Positions 10,223 through 19,031 of a stretch of 64,000 nucleotides of DNA are shown piece by piece (the stretch's first letter is position 1; each line of letters starts with the position of its first letter). This DNA comes from Planctomyces sp. SH-PL14. Its GTDB lineage: Bacteria; Planctomycetota; Planctomycetia; Planctomycetales; Planctomycetaceae. The stretch lies in the NCBI RefSeq assembly GCF_001610835.1, contig NZ_CP011270.1:7807256-7871255 (forward strand). Reading direction: 5' to 3'. Under the pieces are notes generated by a model. The model saw only the letters and a program-made list of their open reading frames with translations, was not told the origin of the DNA and made no database searches. A program made the position numbers and the translations under genes.

Positions 10223-10259
10223 GGCCCGGTCGCGGATTGTTCCGTGGCCGGGCTTTTTT
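10223..10259 (+). terminator. Rho-independent terminator after the SGNH hydrolase gene
   Basis: The stem gcccgg (10224-10229) pairs with ccgggc (10248-10253). It is extended inside by cgcgga/tccgtg and followed by six T residues. It lies 23 bp after the stop at 10200. Confidence 0.9.
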
Positions 10260-10265
10260 GTTTTT

Positions 10266-10545
10266 CGCGTCCTTGCCGGCACGACGTTGATTGCTCAAAC
10301 CCAACGTGCTACGGAAGCCGGGGTCAAGGGGGCAACCCCTTGCCGCCGGAGGCGCTTCCATGAGGAACCGTGGTAAACAACGGATGTCCCCTTTGTGAGA
10401 CCGCGGGTTGGTGAAGGGGCATACGGCACGTCGTCCGCGTTTGGATACTCACTCCTTCAGACATCACTCGACGGCCAGGCCTCCGGCGGGCAAAGGAGCG
10501 TTGCCCCTCTGCACTCCCCACCAGGGGTTACCCCCTGGACCCCGG
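10266..10545 (-). repeat. Dispersed intergenic repeat, copy B
   Basis: About 280 bp in inverse orientation, from cgtccttgccggcacgac to the perfect hairpin ccagggg-gtaa-cccctgg (in copy-A orientation) at its far end. It shares all boxes with copies A, C and D but lacks about 45 bp in the middle. It fills the gap between the SGNH gene terminator and the 1000-residue protein gene. Confidence 0.9.
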
Positions 10546-10627
10546 TCAGCTGAGTTCGCGCCCGTTGTTCCTCTCCGCACTTCGCGGGTAGACTCCGTTC
10601 CCAGAGTCACCACGCTGGGGGCCGTTC

Positions 10628-13600
10628 ATGTCGCTGACTGCGAAGAACTACGCGGAATGGTGTCGGCTGTCCGGCCTCTATCTGGCCAACCTGTCACACG
10701 TCGACCGCTACCGGACCTACGCCAAACTCCTCTCACCCGCCGGACTGACCGTCGCCATCGTCAGCGAGTTCCTCGAAGACGCGAACCCCGCCCTCGACGT
10801 CAACGACTGGCGAACACATCGCGTCTACGAATTCGGCCCCGAACAGGCCGAACGCGTTGAGCGCACCGTCTCGGCCCTCCAGGAAATTGGAGCCGACGGC
10901 CTCGCCCAGGCGGTCGCGTCGGCCAGGAGCCGTTCGCCGTTCGATGCCATCCAGAACATGCTTACGGGAGGCGTCCCCGACTTCACAGCCCTCGGAATGC
11001 AGGCCAATCCCTTCGACATGCTCAATTCTCTGCGGGAGTCGCTGGGACGGATGCTCCCGGGAATGGAAGGAGCGCCGACGTCGAACGACGCCGACACGCC
11101 GCTCGATACCCCCGACCCGATGAAGGAGGACCGGCGACGCGTCGACGAACTGCTCGAGCGGTTCGCCGCCTCCCACGGCGCGGCACTCGGCGAGGACATC
11201 GACCGCCACGGCGATCCGCGGCGCGAGCCGGGATTCACGGTCGAGCGGCGGATGAAGGAGCTCGGGGCCCTGCGCGACCGCTGGCTGTCTCATCAGGCTC
11301 AGGCCGAGGCGATCGAGACGCTGACGACGATCATGGCGAAGCTCCCCAAGGTCAGCGGACAGAAGACGGCAGGGAAGGAGAAGAAGGCGGCCCAGCACAT
11401 CCGGCAGCTGCTGCGGCAGTACCGCGAGAAGACGAAGGAACTCCGCCAGATCGCCCCGGACGATCGGAGTGATCAGCTCGAAGCGTTCCAGCCGAAGTGG
11501 GAAGCGTTCGAGACGGAGTACGCAGATCTCGTCCGCCCCGACGTGATCGGAAGCGCCGCCCTTCGCCGCGCGGCGGAAGAGATCGGGGAGTTCTCCGCCG
11601 AGTCGGAGCGGAAGTCGACCACGCTGGAGTGGAGCGGACCCCGCGGCTTCGAGTGCGACTGGACGACGTTCGCCCTCACGGTCGACGTTCCCGCCAAGTC
11701 GAAGACCGCCATCGCGGCATCCCTGAAAGCGGTCGAACGGCTGCGCCAGGAGTTCCCCCGTCTGCAGGAGGAGTGGCGACGGCAGACGCTTGAGTCGTTC
11801 CGCGAGAACTATCAGGGGCAGATGGATGACGAGGAACTCGAGGAGTACGACCTCGACGACAACGGAGAGCCGACCGACTCCGGAATCCTGCGGCAGGTCG
11901 GGGCCGGTTCCCTCGTCCTGTCGACCGCCGACCCCGAGGGACGCAGCTTCAGCCTGACCGCTCACCTCCAGGTGGACTGGGATCAGGAGCACGGCTTCGA
12001 GCTCGAATGTGATATCGAGCTGGACAACGGGGACGCGCCGCCGGCTGCGGAGTTCGATCCGGGCGATGTCACGCTCACTGACACGGGACCGCAACTCTCG
12101 GCGGAAGACCTTCAGCGGTTCGAGTCGACTTTCGAGATCGCCATTCCCGCGGACTATCGGGACTTCCTGCTCCGATTCAACGGCGGCGTTCCATCGAAGA
12201 CGTATCTCGTCCGCAATCAGGACGGCGTCGAGAACAACTGGCACGTCGTCCGGTTCCTGTCGGCGGCGGGGACCTCCGCCGCGTCGTTTCCTCCCGGCAG
12301 CCTGGAGGCGTCCCTGCATCTTCGCGACGGATCGCGAATCACCTCCCATCTGCTCCCGATCGCTCAGCTCCGGAAGGGGAGCTTCGATCCGATCAACCGG
12401 GGCGCCGTACTGGCGATCATTCGGTCCGGAAAGCGGGCGGGGAAGATCGGCGTGTTCGATGCCGAGATGATGCTGGAACCGCTCGTGGGCCAGGGGATCC
12501 CGCTGGAGGCGGCTCTCGACGAGGTGATCCGTTACCCCCTCCTCATGGCGGCCAGCTTTGCGGCTCTGTGGAGCAAGCTCCAGCCCGCTCCGGAGATCGT
12601 GGTCCCCGACTGGCTGCGGTTCATCCGGCAGAACGACGTCGAAGCCTTTCTCGCCTGGGCGACGGCGGGGGGGAAGCTCAACGAGCGGCTTGTCGAACCG
12701 GGGGCCGAACTGCAGCCGACCGTCGTTGACCTCCTGGCGGCCGAGGCCTCCGATGAACTCCTCGCTGCCGTGGTGAAGCAGAAGGTCGTCCCTCCGAAGT
12801 CCCTCAAGGTGTCGTGGCGGCAATATCTGTTCATCGACGTTCCGCGGTTTCGGAAGCTGATGCCACACCTGCCGAAAGACCACTGGCCCGTGGTCCTCGC
12901 GTCTCCCGTTGCGTTCGACCATCCGGACCTGCTGGACGAACTGGCCGCGGCGGGGGTCAAGATCGATGCGCCGATCGATGACGAGGGAGCGACGCCGTTA
13001 CACCTGGCGGTTCAACTCGGACGCAAGGACGCCGTCCGCTGGCTGCTCGATCGTGGGGCTGATCCGAAGAAGAAAGATCGCTACGGCCGCAGTGCCCTGC
13101 TCTGGGCCGAGAACGGCCCCGGCCACGCCTGCCTGGCGATGCTGGAAGGCCGAGCCGAACCGGCTCCCACGGGGGCAGCTTCCACCGACGCGGCGGGTGT
13201 CGCCGCTCTGGCCCAGGCCGCCGCCGCCCTCGGTCCGGGACTGACTCTGCGGCTGCAGATAGAGATGACTTCCCCTCCGGTCACGCGGATCGAGAAGGTC
13301 TACTATGCGGACGTCGGGTGTCACTATCGACTGACGTTCGAGGTCAACAACGGACAGGTCACGTTCAACGACACGCGTTCGCCGCGCCAGGATTACCTTC
13401 GGGGGGCGACATGGACCGAGGCGCTGTTCGCGCCGATTGTGCAGTGGCCGGAGCTGACGCCGTTGTGGGAGACGCTGTCGGTCTCGGAGTTCGACGTCGG
13501 GAGAGCGATCAGGAGCCGGAAGTACCAGCCGCCGCCGCGCCCCGATCTCCAGGCCGCCGCCCGTTCTGCGCTGGAGCAGGCGTTTGACCCGCGGGAGGCG

Positions 13601-13630
13601 GCCGCCCGCGGAATCAACATCTCCAAGTGA
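10628..13630 (+). CDS. Multidomain SUKH/ankyrin protein, probable polyimmunity protein
   Basis: A 1000-residue cytoplasmic protein without signal peptide. The first 160 residues (YAEWCRLSGLYLANLSHVDR, then EFLEDANPALDVNDWR) resemble a DMP19/DUF4375-like helical domain. A charged helical linker follows. Residues about 334-478 hold a DUF2004/DUF6985-like domain (VDWDQEHGFELECDIE). An SMI1/KNR4 (SUKH) domain covers about 488-634 (LSAEDLQRFESTF, then IPADYRDFLLRFNGG). Ankyrin repeats lie at about 770-850 (GATPLHLAVQLGRKDAVRWL). The last 130 residues are unassigned. SUKH, DMP19-like and ankyrin modules are known as immunity domains of polymorphic toxin systems and can be chained into polyimmunity proteins; that role here is inferred. 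No toxin gene is visible beside it. The ATG at 10628 opens the frame closely after repeat B. Confidence 0.8.
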   Translation: MSLTAKNYAEWCRLSGLYLANLSHVDRYRTYAKLLSPAGLTVAIVSEFLEDANPALDVNDWRTHRVYEFGPEQAERVERTVSALQEIGADGLAQAVASARSRSPFDAIQNMLTGGVPDFTALGMQANPFDMLNSLRESLGRMLPGMEGAPTSNDADTPLDTPDPMKEDRRRVDELLERFAASHGAALGEDIDRHGDPRREPGFTVERRMKELGALRDRWLSHQAQAEAIETLTTIMAKLPKVSGQKTAGKEKKAAQHIRQLLRQYREKTKELRQIAPDDRSDQLEAFQPKWEAFETEYADLVRPDVIGSAALRRAAEEIGEFSAESERKSTTLEWSGPRGFECDWTTFALTVDVPAKSKTAIAASLKAVERLRQEFPRLQEEWRRQTLESFRENYQGQMDDEELEEYDLDDNGEPTDSGILRQVGAGSLVLSTADPEGRSFSLTAHLQVDWDQEHGFELECDIELDNGDAPPAAEFDPGDVTLTDTGPQLSAEDLQRFESTFEIAIPADYRDFLLRFNGGVPSKTYLVRNQDGVENNWHVVRFLSAAGTSAASFPPGSLEASLHLRDGSRITSHLLPIAQLRKGSFDPINRGAVLAIIRSGKRAGKIGVFDAEMMLEPLVGQGIPLEAALDEVIRYPLLMAASFAALWSKLQPAPEIVVPDWLRFIRQNDVEAFLAWATAGGKLNERLVEPGAELQPTVVDLLAAEASDELLAAVVKQKVVPPKSLKVSWRQYLFIDVPRFRKLMPHLPKDHWPVVLASPVAFDHPDLLDELAAAGVKIDAPIDDEGATPLHLAVQLGRKDAVRWLLDRGADPKKKDRYGRSALLWAENGPGHACLAMLEGRAEPAPTGAASTDAAGVAALAQAAAALGPGLTLRLQIEMTSPPVTRIEKVYYADVGCHYRLTFEVNNGQVTFNDTRSPRQDYLRGATWTEALFAPIVQWPELTPLWETLSVSEFDVGRAIRSRKYQPPPRPDLQAAARSALEQAFDPREAAARGINISK

Positions 13631-14260
13631 CACGCCTCGCGTCCAGCCGGATCAATGCCCGGCGACGAGCCAACCACAAGACTGCCGGATCTGGGTCAGC
13701 CCGTCGCCGGGGCTTTGCACTGCAGGGATCGAGGACCGATCGCTCGGAGCGCGGAGCCTCACGGGACCGCGCTCACTTTGCGTCGGAGCTGCGTTTCTCA
13801 CGATGCCGATCGCGCCGGCATCGCGAGAATCAGGTCATACGGAGGGCGAGGACCGCATCGTCATCGCTGGAGGGGAGCGGGGCGCGGATGAGCGCCGACA
13901 TCACTCCTGAGCACGAGACAACCGGGCGCAAGACAGAGCGTCTCACCAAAGGACTCCACAGAGGGTGTGGGGATCCAGTGCGAGTCAGCTCCACCCGGCA
14001 GTGGCTCTGATCACGGGAACTGCCAACAACGATCGAACGATTGCATCGAACCGCCGCAGTCTGCTCGCCGAAAAAACCGCCTGCGGACACGCTGGGTGTT
14101 CAATATTCCAACGGTTCGGTTGAGCCGAATGAAGCGGATTGAACGCAACACTCCGGCGCACCGGGGATTCTCCGGGCGCGCCCATTGACGATGGTGTTCT
14201 CTCGGTTGGACCGTTTGGCGTCGAAAGGCCTCCGGCGGCGCGTTGACACGCAGCTCTCTC
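13631..14260. other. Gene-poor interval, 630 bp
   Basis: Open frames exist on both strands, but none shows recognisable motifs, a good ribosome binding site or normal composition. The base composition seems slightly lower in GC than the flanks (A/T-rich patch at 14070-14120). It may hold decayed sequence. Nothing definite was found. Confidence 0.4.
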
Positions 14261-14683
14261 TCACCCCGGCTCGTCCAGCACGGGAGTCTTCGTCCACCCC
14301 TGCTCCGACGAGAAGTCGGGGAAGGATTTCTCCGACCACCACAGCTCGCGTTCAAGGCCAAGAGACAAGAACCAGTCCCTCGCCTTCAGGACGATCTCCT
14401 TGATCAACGGCGATTCCCTATTCCGGAGCCATGCCATCCAGCTCCGGCGATTCGAGATCATCACAAAGCAGTTGCCGAGCTTGGACTCAAACAACTCCGC
14501 CAGCACGATCTCCACTCGATGTCCGTCACTCCCCTGGACCAGAAACTCGGCTCCCGTTTCATACCACGCGTCGACGTCCGCGCACCGATAGGTCGCCGAG
14601 AGTCGCGAGTGGAAGCCGGACAGAAGCTCGATCGGATCACGCGGCTCGACCTGAATCGCAGCGAGGTACGGAGTCTTTTTCAT
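14261..14683 (-). CDS. Hypothetical protein, 140 residues
   Basis: The frame starts at ATG 14683 with GGAG nine bases upstream and ends at TGA 14261. The protein is soluble-looking, mixed alpha/beta and rich in Trp and charged residues (MISNRRSWMAWLRNRES, then LERELWWSEKSF). No family is recognised. The long open frame that continues upstream of this ATG is antisense to the alpha/beta hydrolase gene and is not coding. Its setting beside the polyimmunity-like gene leaves open that it is a small accessory or immunity-type protein, but nothing in the sequence proves it. Confidence 0.7.
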   Translation of the reverse strand: MKKTPYLAAIQVEPRDPIELLSGFHSRLSATYRCADVDAWYETGAEFLVQGSDGHRVEIVLAELFESKLGNCFVMISNRRSWMAWLRNRESPLIKEIVLKARDWFLSLGLERELWWSEKSFPDFSSEQGWTKTPVLDEPG

Positions 14684-14914
14684 CGGCCCCAACTCCAGGT
14701 TTGGCCCCGCCGCCTCGTGGCGAACGCTGTTCGCTCTCGATCGAGAAGAGCGTAGCATCCGATCATCGCAGGCTCCTCTCGCGAGGGGCGTCAAGCGAAT
14801 CGCCCCACCCTCCATGCTGCTGCGGTCTCCTTGGCGCGATGCCGGAAGAAGGCAGAATGCGATCGAGATATGGAACCCATCGACCGGGCTCGGTCGAAAA
14901 GCGGGAGAGGCGAA

Positions 14915-15895
14915 GTGAGGGACTTCATTCGGAGTGTGGCCTGTTGGGGGGCCATCGTGGCGCTTTCGATCACCGCTGCCGACGAGGCCGCGGCTCAGAC
15001 GCCGGTTCAGAAGCCCCCTGCGCCAGCCGGCCCTCCCGCGACGGCACCCTCGCAGCCGCCGCCGACCGAAGCGGATGTTTCCTTCGGCCCGCATCCGCAT
15101 CAGCTGCTCGACATCTTCATTCCGACCGAAGGGACCAAGCCGTTTCCCGTCCTGGTCTGGTTCGGCGGATTGTGGGAGCCTCGCAAGCAGGCACCCGATG
15201 CGCGGCGGTTCCTGTCGCAGGGGATCGCCGTCGTGGCGGTCCAGTCTCGGACGCTGAAAGACGGAGTGGCGGAGAAGGCGGACCCGCCGGTCTCGTATCC
15301 CATGAATGATGCCTGCCGGGCCGTGCAGTTCGTCCGGGGGAATGCGGCGCGGTGGAAGCTCGATCCGCGGCGGATCGGCGTCGGGGGCGGCTCGCAGGGA
15401 GCGCTGCCGGCGCTGTTCGTCGGCTGCAGTCCGGATCGGGCCGATCCGAAGGCCGACGATCCGATCGCCCGGCTCTCGACTCGGGTCACGTGCGTCGCGG
15501 CGTTCCGCAGTCAGCCGAGCATCGATCCCCAGCGGATGCAGGAGTGGGTTCCCGGAGTGCAGTGGGGAGCGCCGGCCTTCGGCTGCAGCTTCGAGGAGTC
15601 GCTCAGGCGGCGAGAGGAGCTGTTGCCGCAGATCCGGGCATGGTCTCCGGAGACGCTGCTGTACGCCGAGAGTGCGCCGATCTACTTCGAGAACAACTGG
15701 GGGCTGACGCAGCCCGCGGGAGTGACCGAGATGGACTACAAGGTCCATTCGCCCGCCTGGGCGCTCGGGTTTCAGGAACTGGCGAAGAAGGCCGGAGTCG
15801 AGTGCCACGTGAAGTATCCCGACCATCCGACGGAGGGGTATCGGGACACGTGGGATTTCCTGACGAAGAGGCTGCTCGCGGATTCTGGAACGTAG
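14915..15895 (+). CDS. Secreted alpha/beta-hydrolase (esterase-like)
   Basis: A 326-residue exported enzyme. The GTG at 14915 is chosen because GGGAGAGG lies just upstream and a signal peptide follows (RDFIRSVACWGAIVALSITA, cleavage after AAAQ). A Pro-rich linker leads to an alpha/beta-hydrolase fold with an FPVLVWFGGLWEP oxyanion-type stretch and the nucleophile elbow GVGGGSQGA (Ser in GxSxG). The catalytic acid and histidine are probably in the last 60 residues (YPDHPTEGY). It is similar in style to BD-FAE-type feruloyl or acetyl esterases that planctomycetes secrete in large numbers. The substrate is unknown. The two neighbouring genes run on the opposite strand. Confidence 0.85.
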   Translation: MRDFIRSVACWGAIVALSITAADEAAAQTPVQKPPAPAGPPATAPSQPPPTEADVSFGPHPHQLLDIFIPTEGTKPFPVLVWFGGLWEPRKQAPDARRFLSQGIAVVAVQSRTLKDGVAEKADPPVSYPMNDACRAVQFVRGNAARWKLDPRRIGVGGGSQGALPALFVGCSPDRADPKADDPIARLSTRVTCVAAFRSQPSIDPQRMQEWVPGVQWGAPAFGCSFEESLRRREELLPQIRAWSPETLLYAESAPIYFENNWGLTQPAGVTEMDYKVHSPAWALGFQELAKKAGVECHVKYPDHPTEGYRDTWDFLTKRLLADSGT

Positions 15896-15950
15896 GGCGC
15901 GGTTTCGCCGGACTGATCGAAGGAGGCCGGCTGACCATAGAGATGGCTGC

Positions 15951-16277
15951 TCAGTACTTCGTCAGCGGCTTGTTCCAGAGGAGGAGGTGGACGATCAGGG
16001 AGAGCGTCCAGCCCACGCAGAAGGTCAGGGGCAGCCAGGAGAGGATGCGAGTGCGGAGAGGGATGTCTTCGGGCTTTGCTCCCTCGACGGTCAGCGAGCG
16101 GTAGGCGTCGCGAACGGAGATGATCCAGAAGATATTGGTGACGAGTCCGAGGAGAGAGACGGCGGCCCGATGCAGATTGGTGTCGGCCGTCCCGAGGGCG
16201 GCCACGAGGAAGCTGCTGGGGACCAGGAACAGCTCGGTGACTTTGACGAGATCCGGGTGCGGCGAACTGGTGGACAT
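15951..16277 (-). CDS. Small integral membrane protein, 108 residues
   Basis: The protein has three hydrophobic segments: near the start (VTELFLVPSSFLVAALG), in the middle (AAVSLLGLVTNIFWIISVRDAY) and near the end (WLPLTFCVGWTLSLIVHLLLW). These are separated by short polar loops, and the N-terminus is short and cytoplasmic-looking. No domain family is recognised. It starts at ATG 16277 and faces the preceding esterase gene end to end, with 55 bp between the stops. The regular hydrophobic pattern makes it a credible gene. Confidence 0.8.
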   Translation of the reverse strand: MSTSSPHPDLVKVTELFLVPSSFLVAALGTADTNLHRAAVSLLGLVTNIFWIISVRDAYRSLTVEGAKPEDIPLRTRILSWLPLTFCVGWTLSLIVHLLLWNKPLTKY

Positions 16278-16409
16278 CGGTTGTTCGAACGAAGGAGAAC
16301 GCGAGGATTGGGTCGCGGATGGTAGCCGCTGGAGTTCCTCGGCGCGGAGTGTGCGGCCAGTCTCGTCAAGAACGGTCGCCAGCCGTCGGGAATCCTGACT
16401 CGGATCCGC

Positions 16410-16643
16410 CTACGGACCGGTCTCGTGTTCGCGGCAAGCACGCGACATCGGGGGCGAAGCGGAACTCGTCTTTCGCGGCGCGTGTCCCGGACGGAGGGTC
16501 TTGGACCAGCGGCCGTGCCCGTCGGGCCGGAAGCCGCGCTGCAGGAGGAGGGCCTGAGCCTCTTCGACCGAGACCGCCGTGCCGACCTGGGCGCAAGTCG
16601 CGCGGAATGCGTCGAGATCGATATCGACGACCTGGCCGGACAT
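16410..16643 (-). CDS. Hypothetical small protein, 77 residues
   Basis: The ATG at 16643 has a weak AGGAAAG upstream. The first 55 residues look like a normal folded protein (SGQVVDIDLDAFRATCAQVG, then EEAQALLLQRGFRPDGHGRW); the basic Ser/Pro-rich tail does not. It could be a small gene or a fragment of a decayed one. No family is recognised. It lies in the loose region between the small membrane protein and a lipoprotein gene. Confidence 0.45.
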   Translation of the reverse strand: MSGQVVDIDLDAFRATCAQVGTAVSVEEAQALLLQRGFRPDGHGRWSKTLRPGHAPRKTSSASPPMSRACREHETGP

Positions 16644-17362
16644 GGACCGGGGCTTTCCTGAATCGGGAACTACGGAAGGCGAACGAGCGCGGCACGGGAC
16701 TGTGCCGGGAATCCGCCGTGGGGAGGAGCCGACCTCCGGGCGCAATTCCTCGGTCGCCTGCTGCCGGCACGATGCCTTTGGCCTCGTCGAGCGCGCCGTG
16801 CAGGATGCACGGGGGTGCCGATTCGGAAATCGACGCGCATCGATTCCCGAGAACGGCGGCTCATGTCTGTGGCCCCAGAACATTGTGCCGTATTCCCGAG
16901 AGATCGACCGCCAGGCCGCTCGGGGTGAATGGAATCTGATGAAGTGCGATGCCGCGGGTGAATCCTGTTATGACGCCTTTTTCGAACGCGTCCGAGGGAG
17001 CCGTCACTCAGGGCAGTCGTCGAGCGGCCCGGAGGTCGATGCGTTCAACGACGAGGCCGTGAGCGATGCGACGCCGTCACTCTCTCAAACAGGCTCAGGA
17101 GAAGAAGCAGGCGAGCTCTGCGGCTGTGGCGTCTCCCACTGCTGCTCCAGCGACACCGCAGGCAGCCATCGCCCCCACCCCATGTGTCGCGCCGGTGACT
17201 TGGGAGCACCGCGGCCTTCGTCGGCGACGGTAGACGGTTCCCGTGTGGCAGGCCCCCCCATCCTTCGGGTGATCCGGCTCTGGACAAGGACGGGATCGAT
17301 CGCTCAAGTCGGTGATCGCCGGCTCTGTGGCCGCGAAACGAACAGACCGAGAGGGCGGATCC
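16644..17362. other. Gene-poor interval, about 720 bp
   Basis: Several long open frames cross this stretch, including one of 332 codons on the plus strand that runs into the lipoprotein gene. Their translations are low in hydrophobic residues, rich in Arg/Ser/Gly and without motifs, as expected from chance in GC-rich DNA. No repeat or hairpin of note was found. It may be remnant sequence. Confidence 0.4.
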
Positions 17363-18073
17363 ATGAACACGCGCGGCGGGCATTTGCCCACCCTCCTGAT
17401 GCTGGTCGGATTCGGCTGTTCTCCCGCTCCGGAGCCGCCCAAGGCGCTGCAGCCCGCGCCGGTTGTCGAGAAGCCTGCAGCACCCCCTGCGAGGCCTCCG
17501 ATCGTTGCTGCTCGCGTTCAGCGACCGGACCGCTACGACTTCAACGGGGAGATTCCGGGCGTCCAGACTCTGGATGAGTTTCGAGCTCGTCACCCCAAGT
17601 CCACAGAGCAATCCTACATGAGCGCGGGCCACAAGGTCCCGGGGGTGGTTCAGGGCATCGTCGACCAGCACCAGCTGACGGTCGCTGGGAGGGACGTCCT
17701 GCGAGCCGAGTACACGTTCGTCGACGGCATCCTGGCACGGATCGATCTCTACTGTGAGGCACAACGCCTGCACGAGACGGCCGCGACGATCCGGGAGGAA
17801 CACGGCGATCCGGACGAGGAATCGGCGGGACGACGCACCTGGGAAGGGACCCGCGGAAACCTTCGGCTGACCATCCGCGAGCAGTCACTGGTCGTGACAT
17901 TCGAAGATCAGCAGTTGTCCGCTGAAATCGTCCAGCGGGTCCTGGCCGCTCAGAGCTTCAGGCCAGAGCCGAATTCCGAGGCCCCTGACCGTTCGGGCCG
18001 CCGCGGCCAGACGGCACGGGGGGTCGACCTGAGCGACTTCTTCTCAAGAGCGAGCAACGATCCGGGCCGCTGA
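17363..18073 (+). CDS. Putative lipoprotein, 236 residues
   Basis: The ATG at 17363 follows a GAGAGGG site. It opens a lipoprotein signal peptide (RGGHLPTLLMLVGFGC, with the lipid-bearing C19). A Pro/Ala-rich spacer follows, then a compact domain of about 130 residues (RYDFNGEIPGVQTLDEFRA, RAEYTFVDGILARIDLYCEA, LRLTIREQSLVVTFEDQ). The pattern of a short strand-rich domain that computes on small differences recalls planctomycete lipoproteins of unknown function. The C-terminus is disordered and basic. It should be anchored in a membrane facing the periplasm. The role is unknown. A hairpin and tRNA-Phe follow on the other strand. Confidence 0.75.
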   Translation: MNTRGGHLPTLLMLVGFGCSPAPEPPKALQPAPVVEKPAAPPARPPIVAARVQRPDRYDFNGEIPGVQTLDEFRARHPKSTEQSYMSAGHKVPGVVQGIVDQHQLTVAGRDVLRAEYTFVDGILARIDLYCEAQRLHETAATIREEHGDPDEESAGRRTWEGTRGNLRLTIREQSLVVTFEDQQLSAEIVQRVLAAQSFRPEPNSEAPDRSGRRGQTARGVDLSDFFSRASNDPGR

Positions 18074-18115
18074 CCGACCTGCAGCGGACGTTTCGCAGAA
18101 AACTCCGCCGCGCAA

Positions 18116-18154
18116 ACAAAAAGGGGAGTCCACCATCACAGCGAACTCCCCTTT
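18116..18154 (-). terminator. Terminator for tRNA-Phe
   Basis: A perfect 10-bp stem aaaggggagt/actccccttt (18120-18129 with 18145-18154). Read on the minus strand it is followed by TTTTTG. It sits just beyond the 3' end of tRNA-Phe. In the plus direction only a short T run follows, so it may work weakly for the lipoprotein gene too. Confidence 0.85.
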
Positions 18155-18168
18155 GTCCCGATCGAAAG

Positions 18169-18241
18169 TGGTCAGAGCCGGGATCGAACCGGCGACACAT
18201 GGATTTTCAGTCCATTGCTCTACCAGCTGAGCTATCTGACC
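18169..18241 (-). tRNA. tRNA-Phe (anticodon GAA)
   Basis: A 73-nt cloverleaf on the minus strand: acceptor ggtcaga pairing with tctgacc, D-arm gctcagctggtagagc, anticodon arm atgga-ctgaaaa-tccat with GAA at 18206-18208, T-arm gccggttcgatcccggc, discriminator A. The CCA end is not encoded, so it must be added afterwards. Confidence 0.97.
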
Positions 18242-18373
18242 CGATTCAGCGAACGGATCGGGGTGCGGGAGTTTAGCGACGTTCGCTGCGGAACTTCAAG
18301 GCATCCTCCCGGGACTTTCCCACGGAGGGGCGGTCCGCACAATCCGGACAATCCCTGCCGTCGTCCGGTTCGG

Positions 18374-18934
18374 TCAGCCCTCCTTGACGAGCTGGCTGAT
18401 GGCTTTGAATTCGGACGTTCCGGCCTGCTCGCACCACTCGAACAGGACCGATTCCGTGGTGACGTTCGTCACGCCGTAACGGTCGAGACGGCGGAGAGCG
18501 ATTTCGCGGTCGAGCGGGTTCCGGCTGCCGATCGCGTCGGCGACCACGACGGCGCTGTAGCCCATCGCTTCGAGGTCGCAGGCGGTCTGGAGGAGGCAGA
18601 TGTGAGCCTCGAGCCCTGCCAGCACGACGAAGCGACGGGTCTCTTCCGTGCGGCAGAAGTCCCAGTTCAGGCACTCGGCGGCGCTGAAGCGGAGCTTGGA
18701 GGGGCGGTCCGGGATCCGCTCGGCGAGCGGGGCGACCGTCGGGCCGAGGCCCTGCGGATACTGCTCTGTCGCTATGAACGGGACGCCGAGGAGTTCGGCC
18801 CCCTTGAGCAGCTTGAGGGTGTTCTTGAGGACCGCTTCATGCCCGGCGATGTGGGGGAGCAGCTTCTCCTGCATGTCCACGATCAGCAGGCGGGAGTTGT
18901 GGCGGGAGAGGAGTTCGGGGTTGCGGCGATACAT
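18374..18934 (-). CDS. Isochorismatase-family hydrolase
   Basis: A 186-residue cysteine hydrolase of the isochorismatase superfamily. The catalytic Asp lies in RLLIVDMQEKL, a Lys in the SKLRFSA segment, and the nucleophile Cys in GLEAHICLLQTA. This subgroup resembles YcaC-like proteins with unknown amide or ester substrates. It has no signal peptide and is therefore cytoplasmic. The ATG at 18934 matches the family N-terminus; upstream extension of the frame is not coding. It lies 97 bp downstream, on the same strand, of the pectate lyase gene and may be read with it, but no functional link is evident. Confidence 0.9.
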   Translation of the reverse strand: MYRRNPELLSRHNSRLLIVDMQEKLLPHIAGHEAVLKNTLKLLKGAELLGVPFIATEQYPQGLGPTVAPLAERIPDRPSKLRFSAAECLNWDFCRTEETRRFVVLAGLEAHICLLQTACDLEAMGYSAVVVADAIGSRNPLDREIALRRLDRYGVTNVTTESVLFEWCEQAGTSEFKAISQLVKEG

Positions 18935-19031
18935 GGCTTCTGGCGGAGTCGGATGTCTGGCGGGCCGGAGATTCTTTGCGCGATCCCGACCGTCTCTGGC
19001 GAGAGACAGACGGGTCGGTCGTCCGAGCGGA

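Noticed and set aside
13627..14010. A 127-codon frame after the polyimmunity-like gene
   Set aside because: No ribosome binding site, no hydrophobic core pattern and extreme Arg/Ser content make a real gene unlikely.
16579..17577. A 332-codon plus-strand open frame
   Set aside because: It runs from the small hypothetical gene into the lipoprotein in another frame; composition is Arg/Ser/Gly-rich with no motif.
18169..18241. tRNA-Phe as an attachment site with a second copy of its 3' end
   Set aside because: No repeat of the tRNA end was found by eye in 10-18 kb, and no integrase gene is present.
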